A model generated the notes under the pieces. It made no database searches. It was not told the DNA's origin and saw only the letters and a list, made by a program, of their open reading frames with translations. A stretch of DNA of 64,000 nt from assembly GCF_038004425.1 (NCBI RefSeq), contig NZ_JBBORC010000001.1, forward strand, positions 2,643,001 through 2,707,000. The letters run 5' to 3'. The stretch's first letter is position 1, and the number at the start of each line of letters is the position of its first letter. The translations under genes were made by a program, and so were the position numbers. Of this stretch, positions 1 to 9,301 are shown piece by piece. Source of the DNA: Solibacillus sp. FSL W7-1464 (GTDB taxonomy: Bacteria > Bacillota > Bacilli > Bacillales_A > Planococcaceae).

Positions 1-659
1 CACAATCTGTAATAATAAACGGTCAAAAAGCCGATTTTGTGATTGTCCATAATATCGATCAGTACACACTGGAAATGTACTCACGGAATGATCTCGTACT
101 ACAACAAGCAGATGACTTAGTCGGCTGGCATACTGCCCAGCTCGCGCTTGCTGGTTTGTCCGACAGTGGGATGCCCATTGAAACAATTTATCTGTCAAAA
201 GAGCAAAGCCTTTACTGGCAGGCGACAAATCATTTATTTGATGCCGCTGTTTTTTATGGGGTTGCAAAAAAAATATGCGCGGAAACGACTAACTACGCAA
301 AAACGCGTATCCAATTTGACGGGCCTTTAACTCAGTTCCAAGTTGTCCGCCACTCAATCGTGGACCAGGCAATTGCGACAGAAAAATTGTTGCAATTGCT
401 TTATGTCACTGCTTTTAATGATACAAACCCGGCATATATCAACCAATGTTTTGCACTGCATTTGTATGTACTCAATGAAATTCATCTAATTACTGACCGA
501 AATGTTCAAATACATGGCGGCAATGGCTTTATGATGGAATATAATGCCCAGCGGTACTGGCGGGATAGCCAAATGTACCGTGTACTTAGTACAGAAACTG
601 CATACGGCGCAAATGATATCGGTAAAATATTATTGAATACACCAATCTCCACATATTAA
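1..659 (+). CDS. Acyl-CoA dehydrogenase, 3' part (5' end outside window)
   Basis: The reading frame is open from base 3, so the gene begins before the window; the GTG at 39 is internal. The visible part covers the end of the middle beta domain (ING-K-DF pattern near the start) and the C-terminal helical FAD domain. The C-terminal signature IHGGNGFMMEYNAQRYWRD is typical of acyl-CoA dehydrogenases. The enzyme would oxidise an acyl-CoA to the 2-enoyl-CoA and pass electrons to ETF, encoded at 52-54 kb. It is on the strand opposite to the catabolic cluster at 2-11 kb and may be part of the same pathway. The substrate cannot be told from this fragment. Confidence 0.88.
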   Translation, partial: QSVIINGQKADFVIVHNIDQYTLEMYSRNDLVLQQADDLVGWHTAQLALAGLSDSGMPIETIYLSKEQSLYWQATNHLFDAAVFYGVAKKICAETTNYAKTRIQFDGPLTQFQVVRHSIVDQAIATEKLLQLLYVTAFNDTNPAYINQCFALHLYVLNEIHLITDRNVQIHGGNGFMMEYNAQRYWRDSQMYRVLSTETAYGANDIGKILLNTPISTY

Positions 660-689
660 CTCTTTTAATGCCTAATAGCGTTTCCTTCT

Positions 690-727
690 AGAAAAGTCAC
701 ATTATTCATACAACACGTGACTTTTCT
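690..727 (+). terminator. Terminator-like hairpin after the acyl-CoA dehydrogenase
   Basis: An 11-bp perfect inverted repeat (AGAAAAGTCAC / GTGACTTTTCT) with a 16-nt loop lies 30 bases after the stop codon and before rpoN. No strong T-run follows, so termination would be inefficient. Confidence 0.5.
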
Positions 728-784
728 GGAATTTCTGCTATATAAAAATAATGAGCGCCTGTTAAAAGAAAGGATGTATATGGA

Positions 785-2062
785 ATGAATCTAAACTATT
801 CTTTACAGACTAGCCTTTCTCAACAAATCACACCTCAAGTCATACAGCATTTAGCAATATTACAATTGCCTGCCATTGAACTACAACAATTGCTGCAGGA
901 AAAAATAATGGAAAATCCATTGCTAGATTTTGTAGAAAATCCGATTGAAAAGCCCTATGATTGGCTACATACCGCTTCAGTAAAAAGTATAAGAGGAAGA
1001 TCAAACAGCGAATTTCATTTCACATCTAAAACGCTAACCCGTGAATTTTTATATGAACAGATTCCTGTATTTTTATCGGCACAACAAAAGACGATTTTTC
1101 ACTATTGTATAGAATCATTAGATGAACGGTTATTTTTAAAAGATACACCTGCTCAAATCGCTGAACATCTCCGGATTCCGATAGAAGAAGCGTCAGAAAT
1201 TATTTCCTGTTTACGAAAGTTTGAACCGACCGGTGTAGGCGCAACCGACTTTATTGATTTTTTGAAAATGCAAATAGAAAATGATGAGGATGCGCCAAAA
1301 TTGGCACTCGAATTTATTCAGTTTGAATTAAATGCTATCGCCAAAACCGATATCAGGAGCTTATGTACGAAGTACAATCGAGATACATCCGACGTTGTAG
1401 AGATAATAAATTATATTAAGCAATTGCCACGTACACCTGTCGTTACGCTTCATGAACCGGCACCATATATTATGCCTGATGCCTCCATCAAAAAAGTCGA
1501 TCACACCATCTTAATCGAATTAAATGACCGGGCTACGCCTTCCATCAAGCTTCACAATGTATATGTTGAGCTTTTGAAGCAGGAGGACCAATCGTATTTG
1601 CAAAAGTGCCTTCGTGAATATACGACACTTGTAACAGGAATCGATTTCCGGAAGAAGACACTTTATGCCATTCTCGACTATATAGTGCTTACCCAGTTTT
1701 CCTATTTTGAGAACGGCTGCAAAACTCTGAAACCGATGGGCTTAAAGGATGTGGCACAGCATCTGCAATTGAATGAATCTACGATCAGCCGTGCGATTAA
1801 AGGAAAGTATATTGAAACAGATTACGGCATCATCCCCATCCAGGATTTATTTGTAAAATCAGTTGGCAACTCAACACCTGAAAGTATAAGCAAAGTAATT
1901 GCCAAAATTATCTCGACCGAGCCAAAAGAAAAGCCTTACAGCGATCAGCAGCTCGTTCATTTATTGCAAGCACAAAATATCGACATATCGAGGCGTACAA
2001 TTACAAAATACCGCGAGCAGCTTGGAATACCAAGTTCTAAAAAAAGATTGTTTCTATCATAA
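785..2062 (+). CDS. rpoN: RNA polymerase sigma-54 factor
   Basis: A 425-residue protein with the full sigma-54 layout. Region I at residues 1-48 is glutamine/leucine rich (LQTSLSQQITPQVIQHL). A core-binding region follows, then an HTH region. The RpoN box is near the C-terminus as ISRRTITKYRE, a close variant of the classical ARRTVAKYRE that reads the -24 element. It directs RNA polymerase to -24/-12 promoters and needs an ATP-driven enhancer-binding activator; none is encoded in the window. The start at 785 follows an AAAGGA ribosome site about 10 bases upstream. B. subtilis calls this gene sigL. The catabolic cluster converging on it carries two -24/-12 promoter matches, which suggests a functional link. 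Confidence 0.96.
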   Translation: MNLNYSLQTSLSQQITPQVIQHLAILQLPAIELQQLLQEKIMENPLLDFVENPIEKPYDWLHTASVKSIRGRSNSEFHFTSKTLTREFLYEQIPVFLSAQQKTIFHYCIESLDERLFLKDTPAQIAEHLRIPIEEASEIISCLRKFEPTGVGATDFIDFLKMQIENDEDAPKLALEFIQFELNAIAKTDIRSLCTKYNRDTSDVVEIINYIKQLPRTPVVTLHEPAPYIMPDASIKKVDHTILIELNDRATPSIKLHNVYVELLKQEDQSYLQKCLREYTTLVTGIDFRKKTLYAILDYIVLTQFSYFENGCKTLKPMGLKDVAQHLQLNESTISRAIKGKYIETDYGIIPIQDLFVKSVGNSTPESISKVIAKIISTEPKEKPYSDQQLVHLLQAQNIDISRRTITKYREQLGIPSSKKRLFLS

Positions 2063-2100
2063 AAAAGCGGATTCGGAATAATAGACCGAATCCGTTTTTT
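2061..2100. terminator. Bidirectional terminator between rpoN and the acyl-CoA ligase
   Basis: A 9-bp stem CGGATTCGG / CCGAATCCG (2068-2076 and 2086-2094) is flanked by an A-run on the left and a T-run on the right, so it can end both rpoN and the convergent ligase gene. Confidence 0.85.
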
Positions 2101-2112
2101 TCAATTGCCTGA

Positions 2113-3663
2113 TTACCCGATTTCTTGGCCTGCATATAAATTCGTATATGATGAGCGCAGCACATGCTTTTGGATTTTTCCAGTTGTTGTCATCGGGAAT
2201 TCTTCCACAACGACAATCTTCTTTGGTATTTGATAGCCTGCTAAATGCTCGCGGCAATAGGCGATAATATCTTCCTTCGCCCCTTCGCCCCTCAATTTTA
2301 CAAAGGCCGTTACAGCTTCGCTCCATTTCGGGTGTGGAAGGCCGACAACAACACAGTTTTCAACAAGTGGACAGTTTAATAATTTTTGTTCTACATGGAT
2401 AGAGGGAACGTTCTCTCCGCCTGTTTTAATCAGATCTTTTTTGCGGTCCACAAAGACCAATAAGTTGTCCTCATCTAAGTAACCTAAATCTCCCGTATGA
2501 TGCCAGTCATATGCCCGCGCTTCCTTTGTCGCTTCAGGATTATTCAAGTAACCGATCATGACATTGGGTCCTCGATGGACAATTTCACCCACTTGCCCAT
2601 TCGGCAATATATTTCCCATGTCATCCATTATGGCTAAATCATTTGTTAATGCCGGTCCCCCCCAGTAGCTACCTTTTTTAAGAAGCTGATGTTCCGGTCG
2701 GAAAAAGACTGTCGCCGGGTAAATTTCAGTTTGACCCGAAGCTAGCCAGCAATCTGCGCCGAGACCGTTAATGATCGCTTCCAATGTTATCTGATCCATT
2801 GGGGCCATTGCATATAAGCAAGATTTCAACGTACTCAGATCATAGTTTTCACGTTCCGGATGTGACATCACTGCGCGATACATCATCGGCAGCAGGAATG
2901 TAAAGTTGATTTTTTCCTGCTGGACGAGCTTCATTAATTCCACAGGGTCAAATTTTCGCAGAACCGTAATTTTTGCACCTAAAATGATACATACTTGTAC
3001 GAATGTATGCTGAGCACAATGGAAGAACGGCATCGCACCTAATGTCGATAACGAACGGTCAAAGCCGAGTTCAATAATGTTTCCCAGCGCAGCCAACTGT
3101 ACCGATAAATGGGACATCATGACGCCTTTCGGATTACTTGTTGTACCGCTCGTAAACATAATGTGTGCCATATCGCGATCATGAATATCCACAACCGGCT
3201 CTTCAGCACCTTCATCCTCAAAAGCTTTTAAGAATGATTTCGGAATATCATTGTCGGATATAATCAAACATTCGTACTGTGATAGCAACGCTTCATGTGC
3301 AGTGTACAAAATCTCATCTATAATTACAATTTCTGCTGATGTTTCTTTCAACACATATTCAAAATCACTCGATAACAAGCCTGCATTTAATGGTACCCAT
3401 ACCCCCGCGGCCTTTTGAATACCATACATGGCTACAATATGTTCATAGGAATTCAAACAGATTGTTGCGACACAATCTCCTTTTTTCAGCCCTTTATTTA
3501 ATAGATAGTTTGCAAATTTGTTTGTGTCCACAAATAATTGTTGGTACGTAAAGCGTTTTCCCCCGTCTACAATCACCTCTTTATTCGGATACATCCAAGC
3601 TGTTCTTCGAATAGCGTCACCAACAGCCACACGATTTAACATTGTTACCGGATTTTGCATCAT
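2113..3663 (-). CDS. AMP-forming acyl-CoA ligase (ANL family)
   Basis: A 516-residue class I adenylate-forming enzyme that activates a carboxylic acid to its CoA thioester via an acyl-AMP. The AMP-binding P-loop reads FTSGTTSNPKGVMMSH, the hinge region HTGDLGYLDEDNLLVFVDRKKD, and the C-terminal catalytic lysine motif TTTGKIQK. It is the last gene of the cluster, 18 bases after the small AtuA-C gene. In the Pseudomonas atu/liu clusters an acyl-CoA ligase plays the entry step for a terpenoid or branched acid, and the same role is inferred here. The true substrate cannot be deduced. ATG codons at 3663 and 3660 both follow a GGGAGAG site. Confidence 0.88.
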   Translation of the reverse strand: MMQNPVTMLNRVAVGDAIRRTAWMYPNKEVIVDGGKRFTYQQLFVDTNKFANYLLNKGLKKGDCVATICLNSYEHIVAMYGIQKAAGVWVPLNAGLLSSDFEYVLKETSAEIVIIDEILYTAHEALLSQYECLIISDNDIPKSFLKAFEDEGAEEPVVDIHDRDMAHIMFTSGTTSNPKGVMMSHLSVQLAALGNIIELGFDRSLSTLGAMPFFHCAQHTFVQVCIILGAKITVLRKFDPVELMKLVQQEKINFTFLLPMMYRAVMSHPERENYDLSTLKSCLYAMAPMDQITLEAIINGLGADCWLASGQTEIYPATVFFRPEHQLLKKGSYWGGPALTNDLAIMDDMGNILPNGQVGEIVHRGPNVMIGYLNNPEATKEARAYDWHHTGDLGYLDEDNLLVFVDRKKDLIKTGGENVPSIHVEQKLLNCPLVENCVVVGLPHPKWSEAVTAFVKLRGEGAKEDIIAYCREHLAGYQIPKKIVVVEEFPMTTTGKIQKHVLRSSYTNLYAGQEIG

Positions 3664-3681
3664 TCCACTCTCCCTTTAATG

Positions 3682-3984
3682 TTAAAAAATCGACATACGC
3701 AACAAATTACTTGCGAAACACTTCCCCAAATTATCAACCCGTAATGATGCTGAACCACCTCCCGCAAGTGCGTCACTTAATACAAAGTTTAGACCGTAAA
3801 TACTGGGTACTTCATAACGGACGACCTCTCCCTTTACCAGTCCTTGAAAATGTTGTGCCACTTTTTCTGCTGTAACATGCTCATGCAGCAATTTATAATC
3901 TTTTGGATCTTTTGCAAATAATGCGATATTCACCTTATTTCCTTTGTCACCACAGCGTGCGTTGGCGATTTCCACTAATTTCAT
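3682..3984 (-). CDS. AtuA C-terminal (ferredoxin-fold) domain protein
   Basis: A 100-residue protein matching the small C-terminal domain of AtuA-type acyclic terpene utilisation proteins, with N-terminal motif ANARCGDKGNKVNIALF. In Pseudomonas AtuA this domain is fused to the DUF1446 domain. Here it is a separate gene starting immediately after the DUF1446 stop codon (TAA then ATG, no gap), with its ribosome site inside the upstream gene. The two products very likely form one complex. The biochemical function of AtuA is not firmly established. Confidence 0.8.
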   Translation of the reverse strand: MKLVEIANARCGDKGNKVNIALFAKDPKDYKLLHEHVTAEKVAQHFQGLVKGEVVRYEVPSIYGLNFVLSDALAGGGSASLRVDNLGKCFASNLLRMSIF

Positions 3985-5355
3985 TTAGCTTACCTCCTGC
4001 GCAATGGTCTCGAAATGTATTTCTACTTGTGGCTCAATGATTGTGCGATCTACTAGCGTAGCCCACATGCCAAGCAGCTGTCTTGGCGCCAAATTTATTA
4101 GGCCCCCAAGTGATGGTGGTCCATTTAAAGCGAGTGGCGGAACTAAACGCGGAATGAGATTCAGCATACGTTTATCATTTCCTCTGGCGACAAGCCGCAA
4201 GTATATTTCATTTATCGAGTCATCCGGAGGTGTCGCCAGCGGTCCGTGCAATGAGTTATAGCCTAAATAATCGAAATGCAGTTCATCGACCGGTATTTTC
4301 TTGTCACGTACCTGCTGCTCGATAATTTGTGCAGCACGTCTTGCCTTATTAAATGCATGCGGCCAGCTATATCCGATTAAGGTTTGGATCATATAGCCAT
4401 TGGTGTAGCCCATCACGACTTTTAACCGTTCTGGTGCCGGCTTGCCGAAAACATTGGAAACCCGGATTTCATTTTTTGCAACTTCTTCTAGCTGTACATG
4501 CGACAAATCAGCCACTACATCCGGCGTAATATAATTTGCCGGATCATGGATTTCATAGAGCAGTTGCTCCCGCACTGTATCAAATGAAACAAGTCCACCG
4601 CTTCCGTCAGCTTTTGACACCACAAATGTACCTGTCTCATCAATTTCAGCAATCGGATAGCCGATTTGGTTAAAATCGATTTCTTCCCAATTCCCGCTAT
4701 AATTCCCACCCGTCGATTGCGCAGAGCATTCTAATAAATGCCCCATCACAATGCCATGTGCAAGCTGATTCCATTGATCCTTTTTCCACCCAAACTCGAA
4801 TGCAGCCGGTGCTAAAAATTGTGCAGAATCGGTCGTTCTCCCAGTAATTACGATATCAGCTCCTTGTTGCAACGCTTCTACAATTGGCCAAACTCCCAAA
4901 TAGGCATTGGCGAATAAGTATTCACGTTCGGCGTTAAAAACTTCACCACTATCAATATGGGCAAGTGAAATTCCTTGCTGCTGCCATTGAGGGAGATTTG
5001 GCATAACATCATCCCCTGTAATAACTGCTACTTTTAACTCGCTAATTCCAAGGGATTTCGCCACACGGATGATTTCATCTTTTGCAGCCATTGGATTGAC
5101 GCCCCCTGCATTTGTGAGCAGCTTGATTCCTTTTTCTTTTACAAATGGCAGCAAAGCTTTCATCGTATTGCTCAAATCTTTTGTATAACCGCTTTGGTCA
5201 TCTTTTGCTTTATCTTTTGCTAAAATCGCCATCGTCAGTTCAGCCAGGCAATCGAAGCAAAGATAGTCTACATCGCCATATTTTGCCGTATATAAGGCAC
5301 CCTCAATCGTGTCACCATAAAAGCCTTGCGCAGCACCAATTCTGATTTTTTTCAT
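3985..5355 (-). CDS. AtuA-like DUF1446 protein (acyclic terpene utilisation family)
   Basis: About 456 residues of DUF1446 type. The N-terminus MKKIRIGAAQGFYGDTIEGA and the motif DIVITGRTTDSAQFLAP near the middle are characteristic. AtuA is needed for growth on citronellol and geraniol in Pseudomonas, but its reaction is unknown. The start was placed at the ATG at 5355, 7 bases after GGAGG, rather than at the GTG three codons upstream, which overlaps the ribosome site. It lies between a crotonase and the AtuA-C gene with almost no spacing, so it belongs to one operon. Confidence 0.82.
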   Translation of the reverse strand: MKKIRIGAAQGFYGDTIEGALYTAKYGDVDYLCFDCLAELTMAILAKDKAKDDQSGYTKDLSNTMKALLPFVKEKGIKLLTNAGGVNPMAAKDEIIRVAKSLGISELKVAVITGDDVMPNLPQWQQQGISLAHIDSGEVFNAEREYLFANAYLGVWPIVEALQQGADIVITGRTTDSAQFLAPAAFEFGWKKDQWNQLAHGIVMGHLLECSAQSTGGNYSGNWEEIDFNQIGYPIAEIDETGTFVVSKADGSGGLVSFDTVREQLLYEIHDPANYITPDVVADLSHVQLEEVAKNEIRVSNVFGKPAPERLKVVMGYTNGYMIQTLIGYSWPHAFNKARRAAQIIEQQVRDKKIPVDELHFDYLGYNSLHGPLATPPDDSINEIYLRLVARGNDKRMLNLIPRLVPPLALNGPPSLGGLINLAPRQLLGMWATLVDRTIIEPQVEIHFETIAQEVS

Positions 5356-5367
5356 TGAATCCACCTC

Positions 5368-6180
5368 CTATTTCCCGCTCCATTGCGGCATTCGTTTTTC
5401 CAGAAATGCCTGGGCACCTTCGCGTACATCTGCGCTTTTAAAGCTGACAAGCCTCATTGTGGATAGAACTCTCATCGCCTCTTCCACTCCCATCTCAGCT
5501 GTTTCTTCAAATGCGCGAAGCCCCATTTTAACTGCCAAAGGACTAAATTTAGCCATTTCGCTTGCTTTTTCAATAGCAACGGGCAGCAACTGTTCTCTAC
5601 TTACTACCTCATGCAATAATCCAACTGCCTTCGCTTCATGTGCGGATAAGATACGCGCACTAAGCATCAATTCCAGCATATGCCGTTCTCCAACAGCTCT
5701 TCGCACTAACGGCAAAATGACATATGGTACTAAGCCTAGCTTTAGTTCAGTTAAACCGCATTTTGCATCTTCCGAGCCAATTGCAATATGGCAAAGTGCC
5801 ACAATACCCGTACCTCCGCCTAGAGCTGCGCCATTGACTGCTCCGATCAATGGCTTTGTCAGCTCTCGACGCATTTGGAAAAGCTGTGTACTCCGCAAGC
5901 CGTCCTCATATAAAGTAGGAACATCCATTGATACAAATTCCTGAAATTCGGCTAAATTTCCGCCTGCACAAAAACTTGACCCATTGCCGGTCAATACAAT
6001 CGCACCAACATTTTCATCGGCATTTGCAGTACGCAAAGCAGCAATGAGCTCATCCGTCATCTGTGTAGAAAGTGCATTACGGTTTTTTCCATCGTTCATC
6101 GTAATGACTGCAACACGTTTCTGTACTTCATATAGTAATTTCCCGATTCGTTTCACCCCCTCAAACTTGTTGTTCAACAC
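5368..6180 (-). CDS. Enoyl-CoA hydratase/isomerase family protein
   Basis: A crotonase-fold protein of up to 270 residues. The oxyanion-hole region GAALGGG is at residues 117-123. The second catalytic glutamate (TELKLGL, residue 145) is present, but the first, expected two residues after GGG, is replaced by glycine (GGGTGI). This is unusual for a plain hydratase and suggests another crotonase reaction or a hydratase using one acid. The annotated GTG at 6180 overlaps the preceding gene by 20 bases; a GTG at 6156 is an alternative start, so the N-terminus is uncertain. It may act on the unsaturated acyl-CoA made by the dehydrogenases just upstream. Confidence 0.85.
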   Translation of the reverse strand: MLNNKFEGVKRIGKLLYEVQKRVAVITMNDGKNRNALSTQMTDELIAALRTANADENVGAIVLTGNGSSFCAGGNLAEFQEFVSMDVPTLYEDGLRSTQLFQMRRELTKPLIGAVNGAALGGGTGIVALCHIAIGSEDAKCGLTELKLGLVPYVILPLVRRAVGERHMLELMLSARILSAHEAKAVGLLHEVVSREQLLPVAIEKASEMAKFSPLAVKMGLRAFEETAEMGVEEAMRVLSTMRLVSFKSADVREGAQAFLEKRMPQWSGK

Positions 6181-7240
6181 GTTTGTTTGTTTTCAATTGT
6201 TCAATTAATGCCTGTTTATGCTCAAGGGAAGTACCCAATGTCAAAGATGTCGTGACAGCCCTGTTGGACCATAATTGTAAATCCGTTTCCAGCGAGTAGC
6301 CATTTCCTCCCCATAATTGATGGGCCATTAACGTAATTTCGCGATATGCTTCATTTGCGGCAATTTTCGCCATACGTGCAAATTTCTCAGCTTCGGCATC
6401 ATTGTGATCAAACAGGAACAATGCTTTATAGGCGAGGAGTCGCGCTCCGCGATACGCACTATACATATTCGATAAGTGGTGTTGTACCGCTTGGAAACTT
6501 CCAATAGGGGCTTCAAACTGTTTACGTTCGTTTACATACTGTACGGTCTGATCAATGACGCTTTGCATGCCACCTACCATTTCTATTGCCTGAAGTGCTG
6601 CAAACTGTAGCTGTAAATTTGCCAATTGTTTGGGTAGTATAGAGGAAGGTAGACAGTGTGCTTTTACGTTGTTCATTTGTAAAACCATTAATCCTTGTGT
6701 GCCGAACGTCTGTTGCTTACGAAATTCAATTTCACTTTTTTCAACCAGAAATATGCCATAGCCTTCCGGTGATTTCGCATTGACAAAGATTAAATCGACC
6801 TCATTTGCAAATGGAATAAACGCTTCTTCCCCCGTTATTGTCCATGTATTGTCAAGGTGCTTTGATGCCCATATCTTTGTTTTCCCCGATAGATTACCTA
6901 TTGAAAAAACTGCACTTTTTCCTGTTGTCAACTGCTGTGAAATTCCCCCTACATTAAGCTGTTTGCAGAGCAGTGCCGCCTGGACTGTCGTATAAAGAAC
7001 CGGTGAGCATAATCTATATCCTGCTTGTTCCAGAACAATGCCTTGTTCAATAAGCGAACTCCCGCTGCCGCCATCTCCTTCCTCAATCAGCATTGTCGCC
7101 CATCCCACATCAGCCAGTTTATCCCAAAAGGATTGATTGATTTTATTGGTGCGTACCAGTTGGAGATTCCATTCATTTGCAAAAAACTTTTTCGCAATCT
7201 GGCCCAGTAATTTTTGTTCATCTGTAAACAGTAATTGCAT
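6161..7240 (-). CDS. Acyl-CoA dehydrogenase, second subunit-like paralogue
   Basis: About 359 residues with the acyl-CoA dehydrogenase N-terminal helical, middle beta and C-terminal helical domains. The C-terminus has LWGGNGYSLETDLQLW. The start at 7240 follows GAGGAGG by 7 bases, whereas a longer reading from 7279 would run into the neighbour. It directly follows another acyl-CoA dehydrogenase gene and is quite divergent from it. Actinobacterial steroid catabolism uses pairs of such adjacent genes to make heteromeric enzymes, so a heteromer is possible here. That is inference only. Confidence 0.88.
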   Translation of the reverse strand: MQLLFTDEQKLLGQIAKKFFANEWNLQLVRTNKINQSFWDKLADVGWATMLIEEGDGGSGSSLIEQGIVLEQAGYRLCSPVLYTTVQAALLCKQLNVGGISQQLTTGKSAVFSIGNLSGKTKIWASKHLDNTWTITGEEAFIPFANEVDLIFVNAKSPEGYGIFLVEKSEIEFRKQQTFGTQGLMVLQMNNVKAHCLPSSILPKQLANLQLQFAALQAIEMVGGMQSVIDQTVQYVNERKQFEAPIGSFQAVQHHLSNMYSAYRGARLLAYKALFLFDHNDAEAEKFARMAKIAANEAYREITLMAHQLWGGNGYSLETDLQLWSNRAVTTSLTLGTSLEHKQALIEQLKTNKRVEQQV

Positions 7241-7244
7241 TTGC

Positions 7245-8420
7245 TTACCTCCTCGCCAGCTGTAATCCGCGTTGTGCAATTATATTTCGCTGCACTTCAT
7301 TCGTACCTCCGCCAAATCGGTAAAACGGCGCAATACGGTATTGATGCTCGGCAAAACCTCGAAGGGGCGCATCTTCATCAGTGCTGTGCAACTGTCCCGA
7401 AGCCCCAAATATATCCATAGACAATGCAGCAATATTTGCCCGAAGCTCACTGCCATACACTTTTACAATAGCTGCATCTACAGAAACATCCTGGCCATCC
7501 TCAAGCTTGGAAATCGCTTCATAGCATAGTAAACTGCAAATCTCAACAGCTATTTCTGCTTCTACAAGTTTTGCCGCAATCACAGGGTTTTCTATAAGCG
7601 GTTCGCCCATCTCTTTTGTTTGTTGCGCAAAATCGATTGCCTCTTCCAACATCCGCTCGCTAATGGAAGCATCACCAATCGTAATGCGCTCCAAATTCAG
7701 GGCAAAGTTGACAATGCGCCAGCCGTCATTTTCATTCCCGATTAAGTGATTTATCGGTATACGTACATTTTCAAAAAAGATTTCATTGACCGTATGTTGA
7801 CCCCAGGTATGGATGGGTGTAATAGAAATCCCCTCAGCACTCATCGGCACTAAAAACATCGATAGTGTTTGATGCCTTCCTTCCACATCTCCAGTCCGCG
7901 CTAGCAACCATTGATGTGTCACACGGTGGCCAACTGTATTCCAAGTTTTTGTCCCATTAATCACCCATTCATCACCTTCACGAACTGCGGTAGTACGTAA
8001 ATTGGCTAAATCGGTGCCTGCACTCGGCTCTGAATAACCTAGGCCAAACGTCATCTTTCCATCAAGTATTAACGGCAAAAATTGAATTCTATTTCGTTCG
8101 GTTCCGAATTTGCTTATTGCGTTGATGACCATACTTGTAATACTGCTCACATAGTAGGGAGCTTCTACACGGTTGATGGATCGATTGAAAATGTATTTTT
8201 CCATTTCAGTCATTTCCAGACCGCCAAGCTCTTTTGCAACATCAATTTTATTCCAATTACGATCGATAACTTTCTGTTCAAATGAACGCTCTAATGGACC
8301 TGCTTCACATTTTTCATGTGCGTACATTTCTGCCAACAGCTCATCAGTTACCTCTGTCCTTAAAAACTGTTCGATCTCATTTTTCCACGCTTGCTGAGCA
8401 GATGTAAAATAGAAGTTCAC
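7245..8420 (-). CDS. Acyl-CoA dehydrogenase
   Basis: 391 residues with all acyl-CoA dehydrogenase parts. GYSEPSAGTDLANLRTTA is the FAD/substrate signature in the middle domain, and FRFGGGTNEVQRNIIAQRG is near the C-terminus. It oxidises an acyl-CoA at the alpha-beta bond with FAD and ETF as acceptor. It lies 4 bases upstream of the paralogue at 6161-7240 and 4 bases downstream of a crotonase gene, so all are cotranscribed. It starts at GTG 8420. Chain length or branching preference cannot be read from the sequence. Confidence 0.92.
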   Translation of the reverse strand: MNFYFTSAQQAWKNEIEQFLRTEVTDELLAEMYAHEKCEAGPLERSFEQKVIDRNWNKIDVAKELGGLEMTEMEKYIFNRSINRVEAPYYVSSITSMVINAISKFGTERNRIQFLPLILDGKMTFGLGYSEPSAGTDLANLRTTAVREGDEWVINGTKTWNTVGHRVTHQWLLARTGDVEGRHQTLSMFLVPMSAEGISITPIHTWGQHTVNEIFFENVRIPINHLIGNENDGWRIVNFALNLERITIGDASISERMLEEAIDFAQQTKEMGEPLIENPVIAAKLVEAEIAVEICSLLCYEAISKLEDGQDVSVDAAIVKVYGSELRANIAALSMDIFGASGQLHSTDEDAPLRGFAEHQYRIAPFYRFGGGTNEVQRNIIAQRGLQLARR

Positions 8421-8424
8421 CTCT

Positions 8425-9216
8425 TCACCTGCTTACTTCTGTCTGTATATATTGCGGTGAGCGTTTTTCGATAAACGCCCGAACACCCTCTTGCCCTTCA
8501 GCACTTGTTGCACGTACAGCCAATGCATTTGATTCTAATGACATTTGTGTTTCCAGACTTTCCTGGAAAGAATGGTAAATCAGTTTCTTAGTCTCTCCAT
8601 ATGCCTCCATTGGACCTTTAGCCATCTGCTTTGCCAGGTCAATGACATACGGCAGCAATTCATCCTGGGGCATAACATCGTTGACAATCCCCCATTCTTT
8701 TGCTTCTGCCGCTGATAATTGGCGATTTGTATACAACAATTCAAATGCACGGCGCACCCCAACAATTCGCGGGAGGAAATACGAACCACCTCCATCCGGA
8801 TTGAAGCCGATTTTATTGTAGGCCATCACAAAACGTGCATTTTCGGACGCATAGATTAAATCGCAGGACAGTGCCATACTCATGCCCCCACCTGCTGCCG
8901 TTCCGTTTACTGCTGCAATTAACGGTTTATTCATCCTTTTAAATAATGAGATTGCCTGATGGAAATAACCTGTTACTTTTTTGATAAGCTCACCTAAATC
9001 CTTATCTTCAGCAAAGGTTTTAAGGTTCCCACCTACCGAAAATACGGACCCGCATCCCGTTAACACCACTGCTCGAATTTTGGGATTTTCCGAACAATGA
9101 ACCGCAATATCAAACATTTCCATTGCACTTTGCAATCCGACTGCATTCCCAGTTTGAGGACTATTTAATGTAATAATGGCCACATGATCTTGAATTTCTA
9201 ATAGAACTTCATTCAA
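8425..9216 (-). CDS. PaaG-like enoyl-CoA hydratase/isomerase
   Basis: A crotonase-fold protein of about 263 residues and the first gene of the seven-gene operon. Oxyanion-hole loop NGTAAGGGMSMALSCD is present. The region normally holding the second catalytic glutamate reads NKIGFNPDGGGSYFLPR, with Asp in the PDGG position. That pattern is typical of PaaG-type isomerases rather than classical hydratases. The TTG start at 9216 was chosen because it lies 6 bases after GAGGTG; the GTG at 9225 overlaps that site. A -24/-12 promoter match lies about 50 bases upstream. Confidence 0.86.
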   Translation of the reverse strand: MNEVLLEIQDHVAIITLNSPQTGNAVGLQSAMEMFDIAVHCSENPKIRAVVLTGCGSVFSVGGNLKTFAEDKDLGELIKKVTGYFHQAISLFKRMNKPLIAAVNGTAAGGGMSMALSCDLIYASENARFVMAYNKIGFNPDGGGSYFLPRIVGVRRAFELLYTNRQLSAAEAKEWGIVNDVMPQDELLPYVIDLAKQMAKGPMEAYGETKKLIYHSFQESLETQMSLESNALAVRATSAEGQEGVRAFIEKRSPQYIQTEVSR

Positions 9217-9269
9217 ATGGAACACCTCTTTATATATATTTAGTCTTTCGCCAGACTATACTTTTCTTT

Positions 9270-9286
9270 ATGCAATAACGATGCCA
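9270..9286 (-). promoter_or_regulatory. Sigma-54 (-24/-12) promoter of the crotonase operon
   Basis: The minus strand reads TGGCAT-CGTTA-TTGCAT, with the invariant GG and GC separated by exactly 10 bases, as required for sigma-54. It lies about 55 bases before the TTG start of the first gene and would drive the genes from 9216 down to 2113. The match was found by eye and is very close to the known consensus (TGGCAC-N5-TTGCA). Confidence 0.82.
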
Positions 9287-9301
9287 ACAGCAAAAAGAGG
9301 A

